A stretch of DNA of 64,000 nt, from contig JARWIR010000007.1 of the NCBI GenBank assembly GCA_029959085.1, positions 43,637,137-43,701,136 of the forward strand. Reading direction: 5' to 3'. The notes beneath the pieces were generated by a model. That model had not been told where the DNA came from, made no database searches, and worked only from the letters and a program-made list of their open reading frames with translations. This DNA is from Nemophila menziesii (Eukaryota > Streptophyta > Magnoliopsida > Boraginales > Hydrophyllaceae). Below, in pieces: positions 33,520 to 43,855 of this stretch; position 1 is the stretch's first letter; every line of letters starts with the position of its first letter. The translations under genes and the position numbers were made by a program.

Positions 33520-34780
33520 CTATATTCCCACAACATCAAGTAAACGAGAATGTTCTGACACAGAAACTAACGAATGTCCAACAATGGCCCCACACGTAGC
33601 TATAACATGCACACCAATCCCCGGAAAATTCAAATCCCCACAATAAAACTGTTGCGAAATCGAAGTCGAATATTCCGGGAATGTATCTTTCCCAAGCTTC
33701 TATATTCAGACCATATGTACCTTGGTTTCTTCTAAGAAACCGTTGATAAGTCAACGGTGTTCCCACTAACTTACTTCACACTTATCTCGATTTATCCCTA
33801 GTCCTAACACTCTCTCCACAACCTTCCATAGTACCTCAGATTTCTCTGCATTGAGCTGTTTATACTCGTCTCTTCTCCGATCAAGTACTTCCCAAAGATT
33901 AAACGACCCGGTTCCTGGTGTGTAGGTATTTAAAACATGTTTTCTCGATAGAGCAAGATTGGGACTAAGCACACTTGGTACAGAGATTGAAACAACATTT
34001 TGGTCAGCATCAACACCTTGGTCCTAGTCATTTACAACTATATGGTGGATTCCAAGATCCTTGGATATACCCTAAATCATATGTAAAATCATCAAAAATA
34101 AAATTTACTATTCCATACATGAACAGAGTTGTTTGAAGTAGCTCTTCTTTGCTACGAAACCTAAATGGAAATGCATGAATGATTCATATTGTGGAGTCTT
34201 TTGAATCATTTCTTTGTATTCTTTTGGAACAACGTCTTTAGGCAATAAGTTTAATGTATCCCACATAGATGTGTTGTTACAATTGCCATTTTAGCACGCA
34301 CAAATTGTAATAGAGACAAATCATTTCAACTTTTTGTAGTTTAAACTAGAAAGGTGAAATATATTGGGTAAATTTCGCCAAACATCCCTGTGGTATCCGA
34401 AATAGGAGGTTTACTAACAGAATTATGAAAATTGACTAAAATACCCTCATAATGTTTAATTCAAGTAACTCACTTGACCATCTCGAAGCTTGACTCCTAT
34501 AGCTCAGCCATTTTCGACAACAATATTATCTGCATGACTATTAAGAGAGACCTGGCCACCAAACTGTTGTAATCCTCGAAAGAGAGCTTAAAAATGGCCC
34601 CACTTCTGTGAAGAGGATACTCCAAAGTGCAACCTGGCTTATACCATTCTGAAAATATGTAGGTCCGAAAAGGCGGAAAAGGCCAGTTTTGTGTGAAGAT
34701 ATAGAATCGACGCTTATACTGAAATTCAAGTTCCGAGAAAGATGGTTTACCATCTCTGCTGAGAGTATGCCTTTAGTTTT
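33520..34780 (-). pseudogene. CRTISO-like: CRTISO-like pseudogene, 3' half (continues at 41284)
   Basis: From 34780 downward the minus strand reads ILSAEMV, then EYPLH.SGAI (about 34625), a frameshift, LFRGLQQFGGQVSLNSHADN and VVENG followed by TGA, then VGVKLRDGQ-like sequence (34470). Later come GIHHIVVND-like residues (34050), LSPNLALSRKHVLNTYTPGT (33970-33900), DRRRDEYKQLNAEKSE, and LTYQRFLRRNQGTYG (33760-33700). A one-base insertion follows before GKDTFPEYSTSISQ in another frame, then FPGIGV and the end LLDVVGI with a stop at 33520. The family is the FAD-dependent carotenoid-isomerase-like oxidoreductases (plastid proteins related to prolycopene isomerase; nearest relative At1g57770 by memory). 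It is clearly dead: at least one stop and two frameshifts. Confidence 0.88.
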
Positions 34781-35353
34781 TTGGAATTATGCCCTAACTC
34801 CGATCGTCTTGTAATGAATAGAACACAGGTGTTTACTGTACACGATAATAGTTATCCCTACAGTATTGATTAAAGGAATTGTTTCCTTATATATATATAT
34901 ATATATGGCAAGCTTTTATAATTATGGTATTCATCTACATAATATGAAGGCAGCTCCTTGATTAAGTTACAAACTAGATATCATAAGGTGTTATGATAAT
35001 GAGATGCTAGCTCACCGCACTTAATCTAAACCTGTTAATCATAAGATCAACGAGCTAGGATCTCGATGATCAAGTTAGATTGATATGTAGCTGCCGAGTA
35101 TTTATTAGATAAATATCGGGTGTTCTCGTTTACCGAGTTAGTTGCATAGATAATGTACATGGATATGTGATTATTGAACCAACTAAAACTAGAGATTCTT
35201 AATGGTTAATTGCCTTGAACAGTCAACTGTGTTAATCTCTGTAGAAATTTTATGTTTGTAATCCTTTGACCTGAGATCATCACTATTATTTTGTATGTGC
35301 TTGTTGTGTTTAGATATTGTACTACTAGTGTGTCATTGGCTTCTCTTGGAGTG

Positions 35354-37104
35354 TGTTGAAAATCAACACTTTAATAGGAGGAGCAACTAACCGCAAGTGT
35401 ACATGTCGTTCCAAGTAATAGATAAGTAATAATGGGTTTCGTCTCCAAGTATGACGAATGTGTTTAAAGGATAAGTAGAACTAGTTGCAAGTATAAAAAT
35501 AAAAGATAAAACAGATATTTGTTTGGTTTTCAATCATAAAACTACTAGACACAAAGAAATAAATCAACTAAGAGATTAACTGGAAATAAATAAATTAAAG
35601 ATTAAAGATGCAGACGCAAGGATGAGAGGTGTACTTGAGTCTCGCAAGGGATTAACCTAAGTTCATGCAATTAATGCTTCCGTTTAAAGGTCAAGTAGCT
35701 AATATTTCCTAACTCCCGTCAGGGTAGACTTAGGTGCTATCCTACGGTATTACAAACCCCGTCAGGGCGATTATAAGCCACTTTTGGATGTTGAAGTGTT
35801 TTACCCAATTGGCTGCGTGGTTAGTCAAACCCGTCAAGATCATTGACGAATACTACACGTCTATTACCTAGGTCCGTAATTAAACCCCCCGTCAAGGTGA
35901 TCACCGCCACTAGTGAATAGCCTAATTACTCAAACCTATTTCTAATTGGCCAAAGTAAGAATAGTAAACAAGCATACAATAATAGTCAATACAAAATACC
36001 CAACTTAAATTAAATTAGAATAATCCCAAATTCGGAAAAACATTAACTTGAATAAACTAGGGTTTAACTTATGTTGCGATTCTCAAGCACTAAATGTTTA
36101 GTTCATGTTTGAATGAAAGACAATAAATAAATTAAAAGTATACATGTCCCGAACAGAAGAAATAAAATAGAACCTAATTAAAAGAATGAAATGGGCTGTT
36201 GTTGAAGAAAAGTGAATTCTCCATCTTTTAGAGCCCGTTTGGGATTGATTATTTTGGAGCTAAAAGTGCTTTTTGATTAAAATTAAAATATTTGTAAAAA
36301 ATATTAAAAAATATTTTGACATCTAAAATCACTTTAAGTGATTATTTTAATAATCACTAATCTAGTGCTTTTCCTAAAAGTGATTTTAAGAGTCTAAAAA
36401 ATTGTTATGGATCTAAAATCACTTTAAGTGATTATTTTGAAAAACAATCCCAAACAGGCACTTACTCTTTCTACTACCTTTTTGCTCTCTTTTAGAATTT
36501 GAAAAATAATGAAGCATACTGAAATATGAGGCTTAGGAAGTCTTATATAGGTCTTAAAAATGGATTGTGCCCTTACTTAACTTTGATTAAATGATTAAGG
36601 GTCCAATTGCAATTGCAATTCCCGAAACTGCTGAACACACTTCAGTAAAACGTGCATAACTTTTGACTCGTTGGTCTAAAGCACATGATTCCAATTACTA
36701 TGTGACACTAATTCAGAGGTGCACACTTTTAATTTGAACCACTAGGTTTGACTTTGTACCGTTTGGGCTCGAGGATTCTAATAAGTGACACCCCCTCAAT
36801 CTGAAATTTCTTCTCCTTTACTAAAGTGCTTACCTTTGCTCCTTTAACGCCTCCTTTTGATCTAAGACTTTAAAACTAACTCTTTCTCCTCATCTTGGTT
36901 CTTCCTAGAAACCATGTACCTAAAAACTTCATATAAAAAACAAACAAATTAACGCACAAAAACTCTAAAAATACAAATATCATAATTCCAAGGGGAGAAA
37001 GTACAATATGACAAAATAAGCTCAAAAGTATACCTAGTAAGTCCAATTTCTACCTAAAATGATGTCTCCTAAGGGTATATATTTAACACAAAAAGGAGAC
37101 ATCA
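35354..37104 (-). repeat. Gypsy 3' LTR
   Basis: Plus-strand ends TGTTGAAAATCAACACT (itself a palindrome) and GGAGACATCA. It is 1751 bp including a 231-bp MITE plus its 3-bp duplication, so about 1517 bp originally. The solo LTR at 52711-54228 has nearly the same native length and the same GGAGACATCA end but a different body, so it is a related family. Confidence 0.75.
36231..36461. mobile_element. Tourist-like MITE nested in the Gypsy LTR, 231 bp
   Basis: Ends GAGCCCGTTTGGGATTG and the complement of CAATCCCAAACAGGCAC, with target duplication TTA (36228-36230, 36462-36464). The interior has two inverted copies of TCTAAAATCACTTTAAGTGA. It belongs to a family like the MITE at 30476. Confidence 0.85.
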
Positions 37105-38511
37105 AGACCCCCAACTCAAACCTTTGTCATCCCAACAAAGTAAAACAAAAATAGAGGTCTCGAGTTAGAAGCGAAATGCAGAGTCTAGTGAATGATACCC
37201 AAATCACTACTTAAAATAAATCTCATATAGTATAACCTAATAATTAATGCACATATATACCTATCATACAAAATCAAACGCAAATAATATCAATCCAAAA
37301 TTAACTTCACAATGCTAGAAGGTTACCCTTGATACTTAGCTCGCGATGGTGGCTATAGGGTGTTCATCCTACGTTCCACTTAGCTTACTCCTTATTGTCT
37401 AACTTGTTAATTCACTATGTACCTAAGAGTCACGAGGTCTTTACTGTTTTAGCGTAGGCTTAGGGACGGTGTGGTGTGTATATTTGGTAAATTTGAAGTG
37501 AGCTTTTGGTTCTCTCCTCACTTACCATCAACAACCTGTCCTACAGCTTGAGTTTACACTCGAATGCATTCTCACTCAACCTATTTGACGCACTAGTTTA
37601 GCGTCCCCAAATTAACCCAATAAGTTCTAAAGATGAATTCCAAAACTTCCACTTTGCCGGTTACTTTTATTTTCATTTATTTTATATATATATATATATA
37701 TTGTAAGATATCCCTGACCATCATTTTGATGCGAATGGTCATGTCTCTTATAATTTTTTTTTCTTTTTTCTATTTCAAAGAAATTACAAACGCGTAGAAA
37801 TTCCCTCCCAGTATAATTTCCCATAACAAAACCGACCATCCCAAACTCAAGCCCAAGATAGGAAGTCACGGGAATGTGATTCAAGTAAGGTTCATATGGA
37901 AAGTCCTATAAACTAAGGGGATATGCCTTATATCCTAGCGACAAAAGAAAGTCCTAAAGGCTAAAAATGGGGATAAAAAGGATATAATCAGTCACGGGTT
38001 AGAAGCTAAAAGGTTTTGAATGGCTATCAAAGAACTGCCTTTATCATGTTCCTAGTTACACAATTTACCTCTAGTTCATAACTAAGTGGGTTCTCTACTC
38101 ATTTAGATCTCACGTTCTACACACCACTCAGTTTCCCTAAATACAAGTTTACTTCTTTTGCATTGTTCGTTAATTTTTCCTATCAATCATCAATTGTTTG
38201 CATGCATTCAAGGTGGGTTTTACATTAACTCTAAGGTTTACTATTTTCTATCATAAATTTACAGAAAGTACGCTTATAGTGACATTTAACATACTCTACA
38301 AGCAAATCATTCCTTAAACTAATATTAATTTGATTTTTAAATTTTTTTCAAAAAGTAGTAAAAACAGATATCACATAACTAGGAATGAGGACAACGAGTA
38401 CCCTACCCCAAACTCAAAAATGAGTCGTGTCCCCACGACTCGAAAAGACTCAATTAAGAAACTAAACTAATTTACACAACTAATGAGAAGAAGGGATAAG
38501 GAAAACGTATC
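37105..38511. other. Gypsy interior, non-coding
   Basis: Between the downstream ORF and the 3' LTR. Contains the purine tract (minus) at 37105-37125, a short TA tract (37682-37702), and no coding run. A second ACCCCAAACTCAAAAATGAG word (about 38406) resembles the purine-tract region. Confidence 0.5.
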
Positions 38512-39700
38512 TTAATCAGCACTAGGCGGATTACATTCACTCTCGCATTCTGGTTGGGCTTTCTTCTTGACCATTGTGTAGGTGGCATGTTCCGATGTGC
38601 TCACCCTATCAAGTATGTTCTTCATAAGCACCAATTCTCTTGTAACCTTTACCAACGATGCTAATACCTCTTCATGTTTCTCCTCTAATTTTCTCATTCT
38701 TTCCATCACCTCATTTTCTTTGACAGTTTTCTTTCTACGTGTGGGAGGTCTAGCACCTCTCTCTTCCCCATAAGGCTTATCCAACTCTATACCCATTTTC
38801 TCGACATCTCTATGAAGATTCACAATTATATTGTGGTGATGTCTTCTCCTTGCATTAGTGGTTCATCCTTTGGGTCCCTACTTGGCACTTTTTCTTTCAT
38901 GCAGATCATGGTAATTGAGCATGGGAACTTGAGGTTGCGTTCAGATATAGGAGATTTCACGAAAGCCTTAATATGTTCATAGAGTACACGAGCCACATTG
39001 ATTTCTTTCTTTTCAAGGATACACTTAATGAATATAAGTTGTTCACTGTTTACCTTGGAGATATGATTTTTGCCAAAGAATGTAGGGATAATGAAACAGG
39101 ACCATACTCTCGCGCGTGGAGGCAAGTCACTAATGATACCTGACCAACATATCTTTCTCCTTTGGGTATGTGTCTTTGCCCACGAATCAAGACTAGATTG
39201 TAAAACGACTCCCACTCGAAGGTCTTATCATTGATTGATTCCTAGTAGTTGCATAGACCTTTCAAGTTCGGAAATTTGAATAATTTGCGAATACGCTCTA
39301 TTGAAATAGGAACGATCTTCTTACGGACTTCGATTCCCTCACCATTCGCAAAAAACTAACTCTTCATAAAATTCTCGAACCAAAGCCGGATTGTAAGATA
39401 GATCTCTCTTCCTCAACTCTTTCCATCCAAACTCATCACACGTAACCGCGATTCTTTGAATTCACCATACATTATATCCTCTGGAAATCCCTTTTCAACA
39501 CCAAACTTCAAGCTAGCTACCCAGTCACAAACTTGCTCATTCCAACTCACAAAAGCCCTTCTAGGCTTCGTGGCTATCATCTTTTTTTGCACGAATCTTT
39601 GTTCACTTGTGGGTTCACTAACAACGTGTTCTTCAACTTTCTTTTCTTCCAAGATAGGCTTTTTAGGAGAAGACTCACTTGTGTTTTCTTCCCTCTTCAT
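38512..39700 (-). pseudogene. Gypsy downstream ORF: putative plant transposon protein domain
   Basis: Three minus-strand open segments in order. The first (39700-39413) is a charged N-terminus then RRAFVSWNEQVCDWVASLKF and GKELRKRDLSYNPALVREFYEEL (crossing a stop/frameshift near 39412). The second (39215-38826) reads ARVWSCFIIPTFFGKNHIS.V..EQLIFIKCILEKKEINVARVLYEHI....KFPCSITMIC, matching the W..FL...L.PT.H...V...R..L...I..G..INVG..I...I pattern of that domain. The third (38823-38512) is coiled-coil-like (MERMRKLEEKHEEVLASLVK). The function of the domain is unknown; it is common in retroelement-derived plant ORFs. Broken by frameshifts. Confidence 0.75.
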
Positions 39701-40239
39701 GATTTTCTTAACTTCTCCAACCCTAGGTATAGAAATCGAATCTGGTATTTCAATTGCTTTGTCTGGAGTATCCGTAAGAGAATTTCTAGTCGCGGAATTA
39801 CTTTGTGTCTTTCGGTAATATCACAAGGAATCGGTCTTGTTTGTCATCTCAATGAACCCCAAACTCAAAACTTCAAAAATTTAAAGCTTAATAAAAATTA
39901 TGAATTTTGATGTTTTGAGGATCTTGGAACAAGGCGTGTGGTGTTAAATTAGATGGGTAATCAATATGTTGTGGTTTTGAAGAGGTTTAGCGGCTAAGAT
40001 GAAAGCGTTGATGAAGAGATATTTTGGATTAAAGTGAAGATTTCTTGGTGTTTTGGAAGGATTTGATGTGTGATTATGTGTTTGCAGATGTTTAGAAGGG
40101 TTAATTGCTGATGTTTTGGTGTTTTAGTGATGAATATCAGGTATTTAATGAGTTTTGGTTCGTCAATAATGGTGTATTGTGTGAGAGGCAGCTGGAAAAG
40201 GTAAAGAAATAAGTTTTAGTAAGGTTTAGGTTAAATCTC

Positions 40240-40690
40240 AGTGGCCAGGCCGGCTAGCCGGCCCCCAATTTTTCACTTTTTCGCGTTTGCACTTGTATGT
40301 TGCGTATAAGGGCTCGAGTTCCAGAGAGTTTCGCAGGCATACCGGTCAGGAGGCCGGCTTGCCGGTGCGCGAATAACAAATCTTGCTGATGCACACGTTT
40401 AGTGCGCATAAGAACACGCAAGTCATAGAGGTGACCGGCATTACCAGCGAGCTGACCGGCATACCGGTGCGCGAATGTCAATTTGTCGTTGATGCACTTC
40501 CCATGTGCGTAAAAGAGCTCCCAAGACAAAGAGTTTTGTCGGCATACCGACGAGGTGACCGGCTTGCCGGGCGCAAATCTCTTATTGTCGCCAACGCACA
40601 TTCCAAGCGCGTTTAAGGGTCTTGATTCTAGAGAGTTGACCGGCATTATGCCGGCCACAGGAACGGCTAGCCGGTCCGCATAATTTCATA
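40240..40690. repeat. GC-rich tandem array, about 103-bp period, in the Gypsy element
   Basis: The block GACCGGCNTNCCGGTGCGCGAAT or a variant recurs at about 40247, 40351, 40453, 40556 and 40660. Between them are a conserved TGATGCAC...GTGCGTAA core and an AAGAGTTTTG-type tail. It is the most GC- and CpG-rich stretch of the window and contains palindromic GGCCGGCTAGCCGGCC. Confidence 0.85.
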
Positions 40691-40929
40691 AGACCACTTA
40701 GATGCGTGTTTTGCTCCGTCTCGCAACTAATAACCCCAAACTCAAGGATTAAGTACCTGCAAACATAAAAAACACTCCAACCTTTCTCATTTCTAAAAAT
40801 TATACACTAATACACATCAAATTACTCTATTATACACTACGAATTGAAAGAAATGAAAGCAATAAACTAATATACAAGTGAAATGGATTTTGTTTAACGT
40901 CATTAAACTTGACGGGTTACCTCTCGCAC

Positions 40930-41100
40930 TTATGCAGCTTCAAGGAGGTACATGACCTCCCCAGGATGTGGATCTTCCTTGCGATTGGTATCCTCACCTC
41001 CATGATAGATTTTCAATCGATACCCATTCACCATAAAGGTACGGTTCTCGATTGGATGCTCAATCTCTATGGCTCCATGAGGGTTAACCTCAAATATCAA
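40930..41100 (-). pseudogene. Gypsy pol C-terminal end (after integrase)
   Basis: The minus strand reads NPHGAIEIEHPIENRTFMVN, then GYRLKIYHGGEDTNR and GEVMYLLEAA with TAA at 40930. This is the PHGAVEI...F.VNG.RLK.Y tail found at the end of plant Gypsy polyproteins. In-frame sequence upstream meets a TGA at about 41105, where the Gypsy truncation lies. Confidence 0.82.
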
Positions 41101-41283
41101 CGTGTGCAAAGTGTGGAGGCTTCAAACTTTTGAAAGTGAGTTAGTCATGCGATTATCATATAAATTCAAAAAGGTACAAAATTCTATTTTGTGTTTACCT
41201 AAATCATACTAGATGGTTTTTAGGATTGCGATTAAGTTTTCCGCTGCTTATATATTTGATATAATCGTGATTGCTATCCTTCA

Positions 41284-42274
41284 TAGTTTTCACCCTTACA
41301 AGCAAGAAAGCGAGAAAATATAGCCAGTTTCAAACGGAAGGATCTTTGAACTGTAAAGAATCTATGATCTCAGAGAACAGTTTTAGAAGCTTTATAGCTC
41401 CTAATGCTCCTTGTTGGCCCATTTTAGCGAAAGATTTCAAAAGAGAAGGTGAATATCTAGCAGCAGTAGATAGAACATCCCAGTCACCTCGGATTGATAG
41501 AGGTGGAAGCGCCATTGCAACTGCAATGGAAGTATCGCATCCTACACGAATAAAATCTAGACATTCAGAAATTGCATCCAAAAAACAAAAAACTAGATCA
41601 CTTACAAGAATTTTTTTTCCATTCTTGTACACCATTTTCCCCAGCATACTTTTCAAGATCCTGAAGATAAATTGAATGTTAAGCAAGCATGCTTCTTGTT
41701 CTTGAGTAATATGACAAGGAAATTGGCCTTGTAAAATTCTGTTGGACCAATTCGCGACTAAAATTCACCTCCAGGTACGTATACCATCCACGAGTCATAA
41801 ATTATACACGAAATTGGTTCACCTAATGCATCAAGAACCTGGAGAATATAATGATTAAATCCTCGAGTAAGTACGATAAGAGCGCAATAAATAGTGAATT
41901 ACATGTGCAAGAGGGTTGGCTTGAGGTCCTTTAGATTGAAATCCTGAACACAAAATGGACCAAAAATGAATTTGTTCTCGAAAGAATGAGTAGCACCACT
42001 AGGTTGATCATGACTTTGCAATAATTGAGCGTCTTGTTGGTATCTAGCTAAGATTCCAGCACAACATAGTCCAGCAAGTTCACTACCAATGACCACAACA
42101 TCTGCCTCTGATTTATCTGAAAAATGGTTGATTTTGAGCAGGTGAGATAGACGAGAGAACAGTTGCAGTTTGCACCAAGACTAATGTTTGTTTATGACCG
42201 TTTGATATGAAACTGTTGGAAATGGTAGAGACAGATGCAAATGAAGTTACAACACCACCTAATAACAAATCCAT
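41284..42274 (-). pseudogene. CRTISO-like: CRTISO-like pseudogene, 5' half
   Basis: Only copy that keeps the N-terminus. From ATG at 42274 the minus strand reads a Ser/Thr-rich plastid-transit-like leader (MDLLLGGVVTSFASVSTIS...). A frameshift follows, then EADVVVIGSELAGLCCAGIL, the dinucleotide-binding motif with GxGxxG changed to GSELAG. Next come ARYQQDAQLL and SHDQPSGATHSFE (42096-41899), after an intron VLDALGEPIS and YDSWMVYVPGGEF then a stop (41860-41760), and then LPPLSIRGDWDVLSTAARYS and SLLKSFAKMGQQGALGA (41520-41380). The homology breaks at the Copia insertion after SFLLARVKT-like residues and resumes at 34780. The altered glycine motif and the stops show it is not functional. Confidence 0.88.
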
Positions 42275-43059
42275 TGTAACACCATTTTTTTCTTCAACTT
42301 CACTTTACTATGTAATAAAAAGAAGAAATGAATGGTTTTAATTGATGGGTTTCGCAGTGTACAACATGCCACATCGCCTTTTTAAAGTTGTGTGATGTGA
42401 GGTTATAGTCTTTCATGTCAGGTCATAATTTGAAATTTTTAATAAGGTTCGTGGTCTCCTCCCTCTACTATTGGATTATATTTGTCGAAGTAGATTTATA
42501 TTTTCAAATAACTTTTTTCTAAAACGAAACATTTTATTAAAGGGTTAACGAAAAAATCAAAATAATAAAACTCTTGACCCAACACATCATTAACTAATCT
42601 GGTACGTGACATTACTTCTATACCCTCCTATTACATTTAATACAACGATCGTTGCTATAGACGACACTCGCTCGATCTTCTAGGGAAATTCTCCCAATCT
42701 GGCGGCGAGTGAGAAAGCAGCGGTATTCAGGACTTCTCCTCCGAAGATGAAGAGGAAGAATATTCTAGAAAGCAGCGCCGTTAAGCTTTCCATTTCAATC
42801 AAGCATCGAAATCACTAATAGTTGTGCTAAATTTTGATTGCTAATTTAGATTAATTTTTATTAGATTGTTGTTGTATTTGAAGGCAATGTGTAGTAGTAG
42901 ACAGATTAAGAGATTGACTTCTTTATTCAAAATCCTCTCATAAACCCTTCCACCATTACTTTCACTATCTATTGTATGATGTCTACTACTAAACAGTTGT
43001 GTGGGTAAATTGCGCCTTCAAACTTGTGTCTATACTACACATATATGAATTCATATCTA
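42275..43059. other. upstream flank of the CRTISO-like copy; unassigned exon-like piece
   Basis: Non-repetitive AT-rich DNA. Around 42690-42785 the plus strand has a GC-richer stretch that in one frame reads QDFSSEDEEEEYSRKQRR, an acidic/basic patch of the kind seen in chromatin proteins, without a start or longer match. It may be an unrelated first exon. Confidence 0.4.
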
Positions 43060-43640
43060 TACCTTGAGTGACACTTATTGTTGTATTCATATGTACATAA
43101 AGAAGATTAGGTGTGAGAGCAAATAGGAAAAATACTTGTTCAACAAGTCAAAACTAACTTAAAAGCGTGCCCCAATAATTTTTCATGTGAGTGTGTCACT
43201 TTCATAGAGGAACCAGCATATATATGAATACTTTAAAGGGGTAAACTTACAATTATTTTAGTTCATGTAGGCTTTTGGCTTTCTCGAAAAAAAAAAATTG
43301 AGGGAGGTATAAGTCAGTATCCCAATATTAACACGAGGAATACAAATGGGAGTTGTAGAAAACATCCATCAAACTATGTTATACATAACTATCTTCTCTT
43401 CTCTTGACACTTAGTTTGGGTAAAAGCATATCATAAACTTATTTTCACACCTCGATCGATGATAATGGTCTTAATATATCTATACTTTGACTTTCCCTTT
43501 ATCCTTAAATGGATAGTGTTTGAATTTTTATGTGGTCGATAATGTAACCAATATTTATAAAATTGGAAATACAAAAAATTGACTACAAAATAGACTCGTG
43601 AATAAAAGAGGCTACAAGAAAATAAATACAACTATAGTAC
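43060..43640. repeat. duplicated block X, copy 1
   Basis: Closely similar to 52190-52705 plus 54234-54355. Includes GTACTTGTTCAACAAGTC-type and GAGGAACCAGCATAT words. It contains GATAATGTAACC at 43538-43549, the empty site of the solo LTR in copy 2. Confidence 0.75.
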
Positions 43641-43855
43641 AATCCATTGATCACTAATGGTACTCCCTGAATAGCAATTGGGAAGTACAGTTTGTTGTAG
43701 AAGTACTCGATACCAAGATTTTTGTGCTTGTGAAGTATAATGTTGAGAGTCCTGACATCCTCAGCTAGCTCAAATTCCGAGCATGGTCTCTAATCCTCTT
43801 GATGCTTGTCTTCCGTGGACAATCTTCTTCCCTATGGAACTTACATAAGCGTACA
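43641..43855 (-). pseudogene. MET1: MET1-like BAH1 fragment
   Basis: The minus strand reads YVSSIGKKIVHGRQASRG, then, after a deletion, DVRTLNIILHKHKNLGIEYF and YFPIAIQGVP. It corresponds to the second half of BAH1 in MET1 (KM.HGR..QRGS.TVLG...NERELFLTNEC), but the ELFLTN block kept at 54.5 kb is deleted. Upstream it is fused at about 43850 to the R exon-like block, replacing the YCIEYI segment seen in the other copy. Confidence 0.65.

Larger units (their letters stand above)
35354..41110 (-). mobile_element. 5'-truncated Ty3/Gypsy element (Athila/Tat-like)
   Basis: In minus-strand order: a fragment of the pol C-terminus (41100-40930), a GC-rich tandem array (40690-40240), a decayed downstream ORF with the putative plant transposon protein domain (39700-38512), a non-coding stretch, a purine-rich tract GGTTTGAGTTGGGGGTCT (37125-37105), and a 3' LTR (37104-35354). 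The 5' LTR, gag and most of pol are missing, so the element is truncated at about 41.1 kb, where Copia sequence resumes. An additional ORF between integrase and the 3' LTR is characteristic of the Athila/Tat group. Confidence 0.75.
34781..41283. mobile_element. Copia-type LTR remnant, host of a nested Gypsy element, splitting the CRTISO-like gene
   Basis: The exon sequence around ATTAGTTTTCACCCC (intact at 59240) is split here between 34780 and 41284, with TAGTTTT repeated at both edges (34774-34780 and 41284-41290). The left edge begins TTGGAATTATGCCCTAACTC, a typical Copia LTR start. The right edge contains AAGTTTTCCGCTGC (about 41234-41247) shortly before CTATCCTTCA, as at many Copia LTR ends. 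Only about 570 bp on the left and 150 bp on the right are Copia; the remainder is the Gypsy element. It may be a solo LTR invaded by Gypsy. Confidence 0.7.

Noticed and set aside
39456..39910. Two overlapping plus-strand frames of 120 and 125 codons
   Set aside because: They are antisense shadows of the Gypsy downstream ORF, whose minus-strand reading has a recognisable domain.
40254..40658. 134-codon minus frame and a 77-codon plus frame in the GC-rich array
   Set aside because: Open only because GC-rich DNA has few stops. The residues simply follow the 103-bp repeat units.
33520..42274. Functional CRTISO-like gene with a very large intron
   Set aside because: The 6.5-kb interruption carries retroelement ends and falls within exon sequence that is continuous in the 59.2-kb copy. 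The gene also has stops and frameshifts and a changed glycine motif.
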